Shown here in pieces: positions 1 through 12,221 of a stretch of 64,000 nucleotides of DNA. How positions within the stretch are numbered: the first letter of the stretch is position 1; every line of letters begins with the position of its first letter. The DNA is taken from contig NC_080425.1 in the NCBI RefSeq assembly GCF_029873635.1, positions 43,666,402-43,730,401 on the forward strand, written 5' to 3'. The translations under genes and the position numbers were made by a program. The stretch comes from Malania oleifera. Taxonomy: Eukaryota > Streptophyta > Magnoliopsida > Santalales > Ximeniaceae. The notes below the pieces were generated by a model. That model was not told the DNA's origin. It did no database searches and was given only the letters and a program-made list of their open reading frames with translations.

Positions 1-1
1 G

Positions 2-322
2 GCTGATATTAATAAGGAGTACCAACCTATGGTATCTTATCCTCAGAGCTTGGCAACCGTGGAACCGTCATTCTCGACTGGATTAAATGTCAAGGAGTCC
101 AAAACTGAAGCAAATCCCCGTAATGGTAAGATGATTGGTACACCAGATAAAGAGGGTGGGCAGAATGATGAATGTTTAGCTTTCGAGGAACCAAGTAAAA
201 CTTTTAATATTAATGCTTCTGAAGAACTAAAGGTATTTGCTCCAACAGCTTTTCTTCAAACACCAATTTATAAAGAAATAAATTTCTTGGAAAATATGCT
301 GAATAAAACCCTTTTTTGTTAA
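2..322 (+). CDS. Partial open reading frame at left edge, unknown product (possible last exon)
   Basis: An open frame runs in from the left edge and ends at a TAA at 320-322, giving 106 residues with no stop. It is hydrophilic, rich in Ser, Glu, Lys and Asn, with no membrane segment or motif I recognise, and its codon use is unlike the AT-rich DNA to its right. It could be the 3'-terminal exon of a host gene lying mostly outside the window. A first in-window Met is at 29, but nothing favours it as a real start because the frame is open upstream. It may instead be a chance frame or part of a decayed element. No function is assigned. Confidence 0.35.
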   Translation, partial: ADINKEYQPMVSYPQSLATVEPSFSTGLNVKESKTEANPRNGKMIGTPDKEGGQNDECLAFEEPSKTFNINASEELKVFAPTAFLQTPIYKEINFLENMLNKTLFC

Positions 323-1920
323 AATAAGAAAGTCAATCTACACACGTATTGTCTGGTATTTTGAAGTATATTAATTTATTTGAGGCTGACTTTTGTGCAG
401 GTATGAATACTAATTCATTGTGGCAGCTTAAATTTGGTGACCCACTAGTTCAATTTATAAACCTGCACCCACCACACGAAATTCCTCCAGAGCCTCCTCC
501 AGACAATTGTGATGTTTTTTTTTCCCTTCTTTTCATTTTGTTTTACCTCATTTTATTTTTAGTTAATTTTCGAGTACATTTTCTTGCATATACCCTTCAC
601 ATACTTGCATATAACCTAAGAATTACACAATCGAGTCATTTATGTGTAGTTTCTCTTTATATGACTTTGTAACTCTATGAAGAATTGATTGATAGTACAC
701 TCGTGTTAATCTAGTTATATAATTTTTTGTATTTACAAGGCATATCACGAGACTGAATAGACACATTCACGTGAGTCATTACACTTAGGGTTTCTTGTGA
801 GTACTGAGAGAACACTCGTGACGACTATGATACCTTGTGAGATATCCTTGAGCTATTTATCGTCCCTTTTGAGTGTTAACATCAAATCAGAGTTCACGAA
901 ACTTAGTTCTTCTTTCTTCTAGTCGATTCCTTGTACACTAGTCTCTGTTTTTTATTTGTTAGCCTAGAGGTGACACCTAGTGGGGAGATAAAACCTAGGT
1001 CTTGTAGCCTACTCAAGATGTGAAGGCTGAGCCACCCCTAGAAATAGACTTAGTTCATGGACCACTGTTCAAGTTTAATTCCCATTGATGGTATGAAGAC
1101 AACAAAAGAAGTGTAATGATTTTCTTAATTGACTAAGAAAAGACAGAAAATGAAAAATGAGCAAAAGAAATAATAAGAAAGAGAAATGCACATGAAATGA
1201 AATGCTAATGCTTGCTCCATAGAAATACCACAAAAGAAGTCAAGGACACAACACATGTTCTCCACGTATGAAGATTCTTCAACCATTTAATGTCTCAGAT
1301 GTATTCACGTCAAGTTTGTGAATAAATTGATCTAAGGTGGTCTTGGTTGGACATGATGAGTAGGTGAGAAGATGTTAGGGTGAAGGACCCGACACCTCAT
1401 AGATAGGCGAGATCCTTCTCAAATTAGTCCACTCCATATACTTAGCGTTTGTTCCTTTCAATATGTGGGATGTTTGATCGTGACACTCCTCCTCACATAT
1501 GACGAGTGAACCCATTCTTTTGAGTGTTATTGAGGGTATACCAGTTAGGCCGAGTCCAAATGACCATTCTGTAGGTGTCCACTGGTATCGTAGGTGTAAT
1601 GAGTCACACACATCACACACACCTCGAGATTTTACCTGTTTATAGTCGAACTTATATGACCGCATTAACTCTGAATTGTACCACTAGTTAACTTCATATG
1701 AGTATACTGTTCTTAAATGCTATATAATGATGAAACTTACATGAGTGACGTACTTTGGAGTTGTGTGCATTGAATACGAACAAGCTTGTGTGAAATTCGA
1801 TTATATTCTTGTATGCGAAATGGTATGATTGTGTTGCATGGGTAATAATTTCATGTTTGATGGAGTTAGAAATTGTGGATACCGCTCTAAAATTCATTCA
1901 CATTACTTGTTAGAGACTAG
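323..1920. other. AT-rich stretch without a supported gene
   Basis: At 391-400 an acceptor-like pyrimidine run and GCAG precede a short proline-rich open stretch (to about 517) that could be an extra exon of the left-edge gene, but no partner donor site is evident. The rest is moderately AT-rich with scattered short open frames, and I see no protein family or terminal repeats in it. Confidence 0.3.
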
Positions 1921-3665
1921 CAAAACGTTAGTTAAGGGGTGTGATTACGCACTTAAACTGCGCAATTAGGCGTTTTAATTCGTGCATTAGGACTTATATT
2001 TTTAATTAAATGCCTAATTAATCTCAATATTGGTTTCCTATTTATAATATTTGAGTTTTATTGAGAATTTTATGAATTTTTGGAATTTTTTTATCATAGA
2101 AAAATTATTGGGGGCTAAAACCGGCACCAGTTCGTAATTTGCACATAACTTTTCCATCCGAGTTTTAATCGAGACAATTCAAAATTTTGAAGAAATATGA
2201 GAAGATTATCTACAATTTTTGTGTTTTGAGTTTCGAAAGAAATGGGCTCCAAAAGGGTCAAAATCACCCTTGTTCGCCAAGAAACAAAAAAGAAGGAAAA
2301 GAAAAATATATATATATATATATATATAAATACTGACCGGGTTGGATCCATCTGCTGGGTAGGATGCACCCCTTTCCCTTTTTATATCTCCTTTCTTTAT
2401 TCTACAGACCAGGGTGCACCCGTTTTCTCCCTTACCCCTGCACACCTCCTTCCCCTTTCCTCTCTCACTCTCCCTAACTCTCTCTTCTCTCCCTCGTCTT
2501 TCTTAGTCCCAAGCACCTTCTTCCTCAGTCTCCTTCTCCTCAATCTCCTCCCTATCTTCTTCTACCAGCCACCACGATCAGCTCCTCTGCTGCCTTCCTT
2601 CCTCCAGCAGCTCCTTCCTCTGCTACAACTTCATTGCTACTTGCTGATCTGCTGGCCAGCTACCCGTGAGCCGTTGCTGCTATTGCTCTAAAGACCCAAA
2701 GCTTCATGACTTGCTGCTGCTACAACAGCTGCCTTCAACCACCCCAGGAACCTCCTTTTTGCTGCTGTGCCAAGAAGACCAGCCACCACCCTGCTACTGT
2801 GAGCCAGCCACCATCCACCCAAGCTTGTTGTTGCACACCCAAGGTCCATCTGCTGCTGCTCCCTGTCCTGAAGCTTCTACTACTTCTCCAAAACAGCCAG
2901 CCACCCATGTACGGTACCAGCCACGGCTAGCTGTTGTGCTACTACACACCGAACCACAACGACAGCCACGACTCTCTCTCTCTCTCCTTTTTTTTTTATT
3001 GTTAGTTGAATATTGTTAATTTTTTATTGAGGTTTATTTGAAAAGTTTAAATTTGAAAAGTGTTTAGGGTGTTTTATTATTTAAAGAGAATAAAATACAA
3101 AAAAAATTGTTTTTATTTTTAGAAATTAAATTAGTTGTTCTTTTTAAAATTTAATTTGTGTTGAAATTCGATTTAGTTTAGGGTTATTAAAATTCATATT
3201 TTTATTGTGTCTAGTTATTGTTTTTGTTCAAGTTCTTGGTTGCCTTTAAATTTTGATTTTGGTTCGAATTCTTAATTTTGTTAAGGGTTCGGTTTTTATC
3301 GTTCGTGTATGTGTTTGATTGAGCTACCATTATTGCGTGTTTTGATTACGTGTTAAAGTTGTTGTCTTTAGTTTCTATTCCAAAGTTTAACACGCGTTTC
3401 GATGTTTGCCTGATTAGCCGTAGGATTTCCGTTCTTGTTATTTAATTTAGTGCATGCTAAGATTAGGGTTCAATTTGCGTGTCTATTTAGTTTGTCAAAG
3501 GAAATCTCAAAAAAGGAAATCTCAAATAATCTTGAAAATCCTGAAAAATGTAAAATTTGATATTAAACCGCATTCCCTAAAGAGACGATCTAACCTTTGG
3601 GCTGAATATTACATGACATAACTCCTATACTTGGGATAGCTTCCGAGTTGCACATTTTTCGAGTG
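1921..3665 (+). repeat. Possible decayed LTR or leader of an LTR retroelement
   Basis: The layout resembles a plant LTR. An AT-rich block is followed by a TATA-like site near 2382, a long pyrimidine-rich and CTG-rich leader (2390-2990), then a T-rich tract. The end near 3600-3665 resembles the 3' part of plant gypsy LTRs. No gag or pol is attached and I cannot fix the ends or a target-site duplication. A (TA)n run lies at about 2308-2328 and a (CT)n run at about 2970-2990. Long open frames across the pyrimidine-rich leader look like composition artefacts. Confidence 0.3.
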
Positions 3666-4033
3666 AGTGAGTGTCTATTGGGTCACTAAGCTGATTTTTC
3701 TCTTTCAATTAGCTACTTACTAAGATTTTACATATCATCACTAATATGAAGAGCAAAATTGGTACAAGAACTAGTTTAATAGCATTATTTACTCTGTGAA
3801 GTATTTATATTTCGTAGATTTATCTAAAATATATTGCATGTAAAATTCCAAACACAATTTTAGTTCCATTTTCATCCTATAAAATCTACTACATAATTCA
3901 TAGGCTAACATTTCCTTGAAGGACTCGCTGCCACCCTTAAATGTCCCACAAAACAAAACCTTCTAATCATGACGTGTCTGTTGGTACCACTAAGTTGATT
4001 CATCCTTTTCAATTGGCTACTTACTAAGATCTT

Positions 4034-6024
4034 TGTTGGCCTAACAAGGCTTACGAATCTTGTTTTGATGATAAAAAATCAAGGGATCTTAACATGTTTT
4101 ACTAAGATACGTTTTAGGGCTCAAAAGCTTTCATAAAAAGAGATCAAACTCAAAAGTTTTTATTACAGATCAAGTCTCTAAAGGATCAAGATTAAGTGTT
4201 TGTAAAGAAGCTCACATGAATATTATGCTTGGCCCATGATGAAACAAAAAAAAATTGAAGAAAAAAAAGCTTGGATTCAAAGATAGAAGAATCTTATTAG
4301 GCTTAAAGTATATTGAAGCTTCAAAACAAGATGGACTCAAAGCACGATATACATGTGAACTTCAAGTTTAGAAAAGTTTAAAGTTTTATGTAAGTACTTC
4401 AATTAAAATCAATATGAATGCTTTGAAGCTCATTAGGGTTAATCATGGACTTAGAGACCATATTTTGAAAACCCTGGAAAATACTTTCAAAAGTATCAAA
4501 ACAAGTTGGCAAGAGTTTTTGGAAACAAGTTTTAAAAACAAGATTTTAACTACCCAGGCGACTAACCCTTGAATTAAAATTTGGAAGACAGTATAGGCCC
4601 AGGTGACTGACCCCGATGAGTCCAAGTGCCTGACCTTATTCTGACCTTGATATTACGCTGAATTTCAAAGTCCAAGCGACTGACCTCAAAGTTTCCAAAT
4701 TATGTTGCTTGTACCCCAAACTTTGTCAAAACTTGGGAAACACTTCAAGTAACTTAGGCAACATGAAAATATAACTTTTTAACTCTATAAATTCATGATT
4801 TCACAAATCAAATCATTCCAAGAATTCAAAACAGCAATCAAACTTATAATTTTCACTCTCTTCCAAAAGCCTTCTTGCTCACATACTTGCTAAAGTTTTA
4901 AAAAAACTTTCTAAGTTATTTCTCACCGATCTTTGAACATAGATTTTGAGTTTGATCAATCCAAAGAAAGATCCCGGTGATATATTCTCTAAGCTTCAAT
5001 TCTATTCTTCATTGTTATTTAATTGAAGTATATTGTTTTCAATTGTACTAATCTGCTCTTGTTGAGAGTGTCTTTGTATACCAATTTGTTTCTTGATTTT
5101 CTTGATGGTTCAGGATTGTTGAATTGTTGTATTGATTGTGGGGTATCGCTTGGAGAGGGAGCCCCACCCTAGTTGAAGGAGTGAACCGAGCGTGGGGTAT
5201 CGCTTGGAGAGGAGAGCTTTATCCTATTGAAAGAGTGTTGTAAAAGGTTTGCTCCGCCCGTAAAGGAGTGGTATGGTGGAATCCTTAGGTCGGTTGCCTA
5301 AAGCGAGGATGTAGGCGGGGATAGTCAATCCTTGTAAAATATTGGTGTCGCTCTCTCTTCCCTACTCTCTTTAATTTTCTACATATATATACAAACTGTG
5401 TGGTTGTGAATTTAATTTTCTACACATATATAAACTGCGTAGATTGATTATTTAATCGCTGAAAATTAATTTGCTTTTGGGAATTGCGGAAATTGTAAGG
5501 GAGTACGTTAATTGATCAATATTATTGCAGAAACCATAAGGGAGTACGTTGATTGATCAATACCAAAGCTCATTACTATATTGATTGGTTGCATAATTCA
5601 TGTTACATATTTAAAATCAATATTTGAGTTTTGGGAGTTTGGTTGAATTTTTCTATTGTGTTTTATATTAAGAAATCAAGCTCATCTTGTTGAGTGGATT
5701 GACATATTCAAAAGTTGAATCTTGGAAGCATTACTAGAATTGATATATTATCTTGATTGATTAATATAATTCATTGGGTGTTAATCTAAGCTGTTGGAAG
5801 AAGTCTTGAGAAATCTACAAAGTATTTAATTTGGTATTCTCATTCATAAAGAACTATAACTAAATTAATTCTCAGCTGGACTTATGATTTAAATTCAAAT
5901 CTTACATGTGTGTTTGTTGAAACTAAAAAGGGTTGAGAAAGAATTAACTAAAGAAGTTTCTAAAGAAAAACTTTTAATCCCAATTCACTCCCCCCCCCCC
6001 CTCTCGAGTACATCTTCCTTTTCA
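4034..6024 (+). mobile_element. Ty1-copia-type solo LTR, about 2.0 kb (element A)
   Basis: The sequence starts TGTTGGCCTAACAAGG and ends in CA. It is flanked by the 5-bp direct repeat ATCTT at 4029-4033 and 6025-6029, which fits LTR integration, and the empty site is seen in the neighbouring duplicate. A TATA box (TATAAATT, 4786-4793) lies downstream of a cluster of four CCMRGYGMCTRACC-like motifs. A C-rich run after CCAATTCAC near the 3' end is typical of plant copia LTRs. No internal coding domain is present, so it is best read as a solo LTR left by recombination. It is related in layout and end sequence to the LTR at 6383-8227, but clearly diverged from it. Confidence 0.8.
4553..4687 (+). 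promoter_or_regulatory. Four-copy motif cluster in U3 of solo LTR A
   Basis: Four near-copies of a 14-base motif (consensus CCMRGYGMCTRACC) lie at about 4553, 4598, 4621 and 4671, about 100-230 bp upstream of the TATA box at 4786. The spacing is irregular, so this is a dispersed motif cluster and not a microsatellite. A role as binding sites for a host transcription factor is inferred from the position only. Confidence 0.5.
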
Positions 6025-6382
6025 ATCTTACATATCATCACTAACACGAAGAGCAAAATTGGTCCAAGAACTAGTCTGATAGCATTACTTACTCCATGAA
6101 GTATTTATATTTCATAGATTTATATAAAACATATAGCATGTAAAATACCAAACACAATTTTAGTTACAGTTTTATCTTCTAAAATCTATTACATAAGAAT
6201 GAATTAATTATGATATCATAATAGCATGGACAAGAATTGTAGTCAATTAGTATGATTATTTAAATTAGCTTCAATTTTGAAGTCATATGCTTCTTACTAA
6301 AATTTTTATTCTTAAGACTTTTATTTAATTTCATAATTATTTGCATGTTTAATGATTTAATGTATAATTTTTTTATTAGGGT

Positions 6383-8227
6383 TGTTGGCCTGACAAGGTA
6401 TTTCAATCGATTTTGGATATAACAAACAAAGGACTATTTAAATTGGAAAGGTTGAGTTTTTGTGTTTCACGAAATATAGATCAAGTATGGTTCAAGTAAA
6501 GATCAAGTATAGTTCAAGTAAAGATCAAGTGTGATTCAAGTAAAGATCAAGTATGAATCAAGTGTGGGTCAACTAATCAATGATCCAAGGAGAAACTAAG
6601 GCATTTGTAGATAAAGTTAGCTCAAGCAAATTTTCAAAGAACTTCAAGAGCAACGAATGAGAAAGAATTTAAGCATGATATATAAAGGCTTAGGAAACAA
6701 TTTGTAAGTATTTCAAAAGCTAAAATATTGTTTGAAATATGTTTTAAAGCTCTTCCAAGAGATTATGAGGACTTAAAGACCTATTTAAGATTTTTGAAAT
6801 AAGTCTTATAAAAATCATAAGAGAGCAAATCAGTTTTTAAAGAGAAATATTTTCTAAAACAGGTTCTTGGTAGATCAGATGACTGAACTCCATGTTCAGA
6901 CATCTGAATAATTACTTTAGATGTCTAAAGATTAAGTGCAGATGTCTAAAGATTTTATGGATTAAAACAGAAACAGGCAGTAGCAGTTCAGACGTCTGAA
7001 CTCGACACTTCAAACATCTGAACTTAGCACCTTAGACGTCTGAACCCTCTCTTCAGATATCTAACCTTGTGTCCAGTTAAATTTTTAAAGGGTTTCAGGA
7101 ACTTTAGACGTCTGAACTCGAATCCTCGGACATCTGAACACTGTTCAACGGTAAATTTATTTTAAAATTTAATATTTTTTAAATATAGTCGTTTGAGTTC
7201 CAATTTGTCTAACAACTTGGGAATTTTTTTTAAGGAAACTGGTTTTGAAAGCCTATAAATACATTGTTTTTGTAAATCAAAAATATACCAAGCATTGAAA
7301 ATCTCTCAAGCTCTCTTACTCTTAAAGTCTCACCTTGTTCAATCTTTTGCAATCTGAAAGTGCTGTGATTCTGATATTTTTGCTTATCAATTCCTGAAGA
7401 AAGATTACTAATTTCTCATCTGAAGAAAAGGAATTTGGTGAAATCCTTGTTAAGCTTCAAAAGTGTATTTCTTTCTTGATATTTATCTCTTGAAGTACAT
7501 AGTTTCAATTTGTACTAATCTGCTCTTTGTGTGAGCATCCCTTGTACACCAGCTTTTTGATATCTCTCTCGTAGATTTTGGATGATTCCAGGCTATTGGA
7601 TCGTTGACCAAACAAGGGTATATTGTTTGGAGAAGGCAGGCTCTAGCCTTAGCCAAGGAGTGATTGTAAACAAGTGTCGTTCCACCCGATAACGGAACTG
7701 CTATAGTGGAACCCTTCAGTGTTTTGCCAAGGGCGAGGATATAGGCTGTGTTGAAGCTGAACCTCGTAAAAACCTTGTGTGTTTCTCTCTTCTTTACTTT
7801 CTATTTTCTATACTTGCTGTTGTTATGTGATTTAAAGTGTATGTTGCAGGTTTCAAAAGTTAGACATAAACAAAGACTCTTGATATTTAGAAAGTACATT
7901 TTGATTAATCGTTTGTGGAAATCCAAAAGGGAGTACGTTGGTTAATCTATGGAAATCTTGATCAAGAGAAGTGCATACGAAGAGGTTACTCAAAGAAGGT
8001 GGTAAACAATCACAGGGAAATTGACAAAAGTACTAATATTCTTGGTTGAGTGGTTGAATTGTTTTGATTTCATTGATTGGCTTGTGAATTTAAATTTCAC
8101 TATTTTCAAGTGTGATTATCAGTTATTAATTGTGTTTTTCTTGGTATCATAAGCAAAAGCTTAAAAATTATTAAAATAAAAAAGAATCCAATTCACCCCC
8201 CCTCTTGGGAAGTTATTCCTAATTTCA
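6383..8227 (+). mobile_element. Ty1-copia-type solo LTR, about 1.85 kb (element B)
   Basis: It starts TGTTGGCCTGACAAGG and ends in CA, flanked by AGGGT (6378-6382) and AGGTT (8228-8232), a 4-of-5 match as target-site duplication. It shares with element A the start, the block around TTGTACTAATCTGCTCTT, a GCGAGGATRTAGGC block and the CCAATTCAC plus C-run near the 3' end. A TATA box (TATAAATA) lies at 7254-7261. A TTGGTATCATAAGC block near 8137 resembles an initiator-tRNA primer site but lies inside the repeat. There is no coding domain, so it is a solo LTR. Confidence 0.75.
6874..7140 (+). promoter_or_regulatory. Ten-copy palindromic motif array in U3 of solo LTR B
   Basis: Ten variants of a 14-base palindrome (best form TTCAGACGTCTGAA, its own reverse complement) start at about 6875, 6895, 6916, 6937, 6987, 7009, 7031, 7052, 7103 and 7125. 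The array stops about 115 bp before the TATA box at 7254. The core GACGTC is the C-box known to bind plant bZIP factors. Copies 3 and 4 carry matching changes in both arms, so the dyad is partly kept. An enhancer role is inferred. Confidence 0.7.
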
Positions 8228-8232
8228 AGGTT

Positions 8233-8865
8233 TTTATTTCATCTTCTATGAATTTGAGTATGTAATTGATGAATGTGCAAATTTTACTTCAATTTGCATA
8301 ACTGTTAAACATAATATTCATTTTGAACGTAGAAGTAAGTATGTCATGTTGTACTTAGTCATTTACAATTTAAATAATCTTACTAAATTACTATGATACA
8401 TGAGAGTGTTTACGAAACCATGGTTTCTATCCTTTTAAATTCACTGAAAATAAAAAACGTATATTGTTTTCAACTACTAAACATCCTTAAAGAATTCTAT
8501 AAATACTATGGTAGCATGTAATATTTATGGGCATACTGAAAGGTAAGATGTACCTAAGAGATAGAGAGACCAAACTCATCAAACGTGCCCTTCTGAAGAC
8601 CACCAGTCTGGTAGGATCCACAAATATGATTGTCTTCTTAGCACATAATAACATGCAGCTCATTAGGGATTAAGTTGACAGTCACCCCCCAATTGGAAAG
8701 TTAAAACTCATTCTCTATTGAATTAGAACAAATCTTACATATATAGAAAAACATGGTAGTAAAGTCACCGCAAAGCATGCATCAACAATTCAAATACACA
8801 AACTACTTCTATACTTTTAAAATTTTATAGTAACATATGCTCGTAATTTATATGACTAGTGGTGA
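8233..8865. other. AT-rich spacer, no gene seen
   Basis: There are no open frame of interest, terminal repeats or known domain here. It separates solo LTR B from the GC-richer organelle-like stretch. Confidence 0.4.
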
Positions 8866-10200
8866 CTTCTCGTGGCATTAGACCTTTCCTTTTTATGCTT
8901 TGATTGGGTTGGCCTTTGTAGATTAATCCTTATCTACTCCTTTCCCGAGTGTTTCACACTAAGCTCTTCGAACCTACCTTGCGCCTCTCTAGGCATGAGC
9001 GATAGTTCATGACTGGTATATGGATCTCTCTATGTAGTGGTTGGCTTTCTAGAAGCTTTGCCAGAAGCGACCAGTCGCTTTCCGAATGCCTCTTTACTTT
9101 AGTATGGTCTAGTATTTTTCCAATGCCTTCTTTCTTGCCACAAACGTACACTACTAGAATAGAATGCAAGCACACTATGATCACTTTGAGTTCTGCTCGA
9201 AGTGCAAGATATATGCTTACGTGCGAGTTTCTATTCAGCCATAGATCGGGTTCTAGGTTCTTCCCTCGAACTCCCTGAGGGGTATTTCATAATGTAAAAA
9301 ATAGTGGGACCCACGACTCGAGCCGAATTTCACGAAGTCAGGCTAGAAGGTTGTGGCGACCGCTATAGTGCGGGCTTCCAAGGGCAGCAGCCCCATCAGT
9401 GTTCAGTTTGAGGTGTTGACCTTCGAATCCCTCTCTTTGTCCTCCACATATATCTCATTACTTTCTTTTTAGGGTAGCTTCCAACTCCATCCCGGCCTCT
9501 CTCCAGCAACTTATCATTCTGTATGAAACGATCAAAAGGACCAGCCTCTTTATTTATGTATATACACCTTTGTTTCAGGGCTCTTCCTCCTGCTAATCCG
9601 ACCATTTTCAAACCTATCTTTCCCACTCCTCAATGGAAGACTTCTCAATCTTGCGATTCCCAGCTTATTTCTATTTTCCCATCTTTTACGCTTCCTTTCC
9701 CCATGTGCAAGAAGTTCCTTAACAACCTATTAGAACCATTCCTTAGAAAGCCTTGGGGCACTCGCTTAAACCAACCCTTGGCACTGTCACAACCCATTCA
9801 AAAAGCATTTATCTTGTAACATCTGTAAAAGAAAGAACCGTTGTCTAGCAAAAAGAGCACCAAGAAGCCTCATAGAGGTCTGAATGGACTGCAACCCACT
9901 ACAGTCATGGAATCAAACAAAAAGTGATCCGAGGCGGGTGGTAGTTTTCGTCTTTTAAAAAGCGACCTGTGGATCACTCCTGGTGTGAATTGGCATGCAT
10001 TTTAATTGAAAGCATAAATCTGGATCTCACAGATATTTAGATTCTCACCTATGCATATAGACTTGACGGAACTCGAAGTTAAAGGGCATCGACTTATTTC
10101 CAGAATGTGAGTTCAATCGCAGCTGCCCCCTTTTGGGGGGGGGGGGGGATCAAGTCCTTGCCAACTATCGACCCTGATGCCTTTCCATTTGTTTTGGGTA
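8866..10200. other. Probable nuclear insert of mitochondrial DNA (NUMT-like)
   Basis: This stretch is visibly richer in G and C than its surroundings. It has the non-repetitive mixed texture of plant mitochondrial spacer DNA, with no TIRs, LTRs or transposon domains. Open frames in it (for example 9009-9278 and 9523-9819) match no family I know. Its right side is cut by the copia element D at 10206, and the DNA beyond D (from 25253) may continue it. It contains a run of about 14 G near 10135-10148. I recognise the style and not a specific mitochondrial gene, so this is an inference. A decayed unknown element is the alternative. Confidence 0.4.
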
Positions 10201-10205
10201 TTACC

Positions 10206-10741
10206 TGTAAGAAATCTAAATGTTGCTATTAGATAAACACAAGATTTCATCGTTATGATCTTCACATACGTGTATAATCTATAATGCGGAAAACATAAAA
10301 TTATACGCACCGGGATCGTTTATAGTGAATACAAACTAATAAGAACACTTGTAGAAACCGTAGAAATCGTTTCTCTCGCTTCACCTCGATCTCTTTCCAT
10401 ACTCTACCAGATTTATGGAAATATGATTGATGAACAGAGAGCTAAGGCAGAGAGAGGACAATTCCTATATGCCTTACTTTTAATTTATTCTATTACTTTG
10501 CAGAATATCTTAACCATCATACTACTTCCCATAGCAATAGCAATATATATAGATTCATAGGAAACTCTTCAACTTCCAGCCATTATATCTCACATTAGTT
10601 AATCCATAGATAAGACTATTCATTTTAGATAAAATCTTTCATTTCCCTTATCATAAGTCATTTCATTTTCCTTATCATATGGTGCACTTATCTTTCATGT
10701 GTTATTCATGTGGGACATATCCTTTGGGATATAATCCAACA
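10206..10741 (-). repeat. Left (3') LTR of copia element D
   Basis: This is a 536-bp repeat starting TGTAAGAAATCTAAATG and ending ATAATCCAACA. It keeps the uninterrupted sequence around GACAATTCC at about 10468, which is the empty target of the gypsy insertion seen in the other LTR. The polypurine tract on the minus strand (AACTGGGAGAA) abuts it at 10742-10752. Confidence 0.88.
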
Positions 10742-12221
10742 TTCTCCCAGTTGACCCATATAAATGACTTTAATTTGGATTAACCATATAACCATAATAT
10801 GTGCACAATTGTCAGCTTATACATACTTTTAGTGAGATTACCATAATATCATAATTAAACAACCTTCTAACATGAGTCATGGCAGTAAATATCATTAAAG
10901 TGACATCTTCCCTTCCTTGTACTACTATGCTAGCAAATCATTTAACTATAATCCATAATAGGAAGTAACCATAATGTACCTGTAATGTCTTTGTCAAAGA
11001 CCATTCCTGTCAACGATGATCCATCTCCATAATTACGTAATTGATGGTAAACAGGAAACAATGTTTAGAAACACCATTAGTGATATCAACATACATGTTA
11101 TAAAACAAAATATAAAGATTCACAATTATATATCAGGGATTACAACAAAGACCCATGTGATCAGCATGTTCCCTAAATGTCTTTGGTGCCAACCCGTTAG
11201 TAAAAGGATCTGCTATCATGAGCTCAGTCCTAATATGTTCTATAACCATAGTTTTTTTTTTTCTGAACTTCCTCCTTAACAGCCAAATATATGAGCTCCA
11301 TGTGTCTATCAATTCTAACAATTTTCACCTTTCCGTCTAATTGCCTTTCAACTTCATTTACATAAATCTCCAAAGTGTTTACCACTTGAGATTTATCATG
11401 TAGCAAGTAGACATATCCATAACGTAAAAAATCATTGATAAAGGTGATGAAATATCTATCATTACTGAAGGTATTTACGTCAAAGGGTCCACATATATCA
11501 GTGTGTATAATTTCTAGAAGTTGAGTGCTCCTTGTGGCTCCTTTCTTTGTGTGTCTTGTCTAATTTCCTTTAATACAATCTACAAAATGTCAAAGTCAGT
11601 GAAATCCAAATTTTAAAGAATTTCACTCTTTACTAATCTTTCCAGTCTTTCTTTGGAAATATGACCTAACCATTTATGCCACAAGTAAGCAGATCGTTCA
11701 TTCACTAAACTTCGTTTAGTGCCAATACTATGACGTGTGGTTAAAAGTGTTTCAACATAATGATTATCAAGTTTTAACTTATATAATCCATCACAAAACA
11801 TACCACAACCAACTATACAAGTATCCTTAAATAAACTGGAAAAAAAAAAAAAAAACTTCATTAAAATTACAAGTGTACCCAGAAACATTCAATTTAGATA
11901 ATGAAACTAAATTCATAGAAATACTAGGAACATAAAAAGTCTCATATAAATCCAAACAATAACTAGTGTCTAGGATTAAACAATAAGCCCCGACAACTTC
12001 AGCTAGCACTTTATTTTATTCCCCATGAAGATAAACTTCTCATTCGGGTTTATGTTTCGAATTGTAAGAAATCCCTGCATCATATTAGAAATATGAGTTG
12101 TACATACATAATCAATCTACCAAGTATTATAAGGAATTTCAGCTAAATTCGATTTGAAACATACATAAGATCTAGGCTTACCCTTCCTTTCGAACCAAAC
12201 TTTCCATTTCAAGTAGTACTT

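Larger units (their letters stand above)
3670..6195. repeat. Old tandem duplication of about 230 bp, second copy split by a solo LTR
   Basis: Copy 1 covers about 3670-3905. Copy 2 begins near 3973, breaks off at 4033 and resumes at about 6030, running to about 6195. Both share the ACTAAGAT, TACATATCATCACTAA and GAAGTATTTATATTTC blocks in the same order. Copy 1 therefore shows the empty site of the solo LTR at 4034-6024. The duplication is older than that insertion. Confidence 0.75.

Noticed and set aside
2242-3019. Long open frames rich in Leu, Pro, Gln and Cys
   Set aside because: The DNA is a pyrimidine- and CTG-rich leader; frames are open in several phases because of composition, and no domain is present.
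9009-9819. Open frames of 76-98 codons in the GC-richer stretch
   Set aside because: They overlap on both strands and match no organelle or nuclear protein known to me; they are likely spacer sequence.
10135-10148. Poly-G run as a quadruplex or regulatory element
   Set aside because: It is a single homopolymer run with no neighbouring G tracts; it is more likely replication slippage or sequencing uncertainty.
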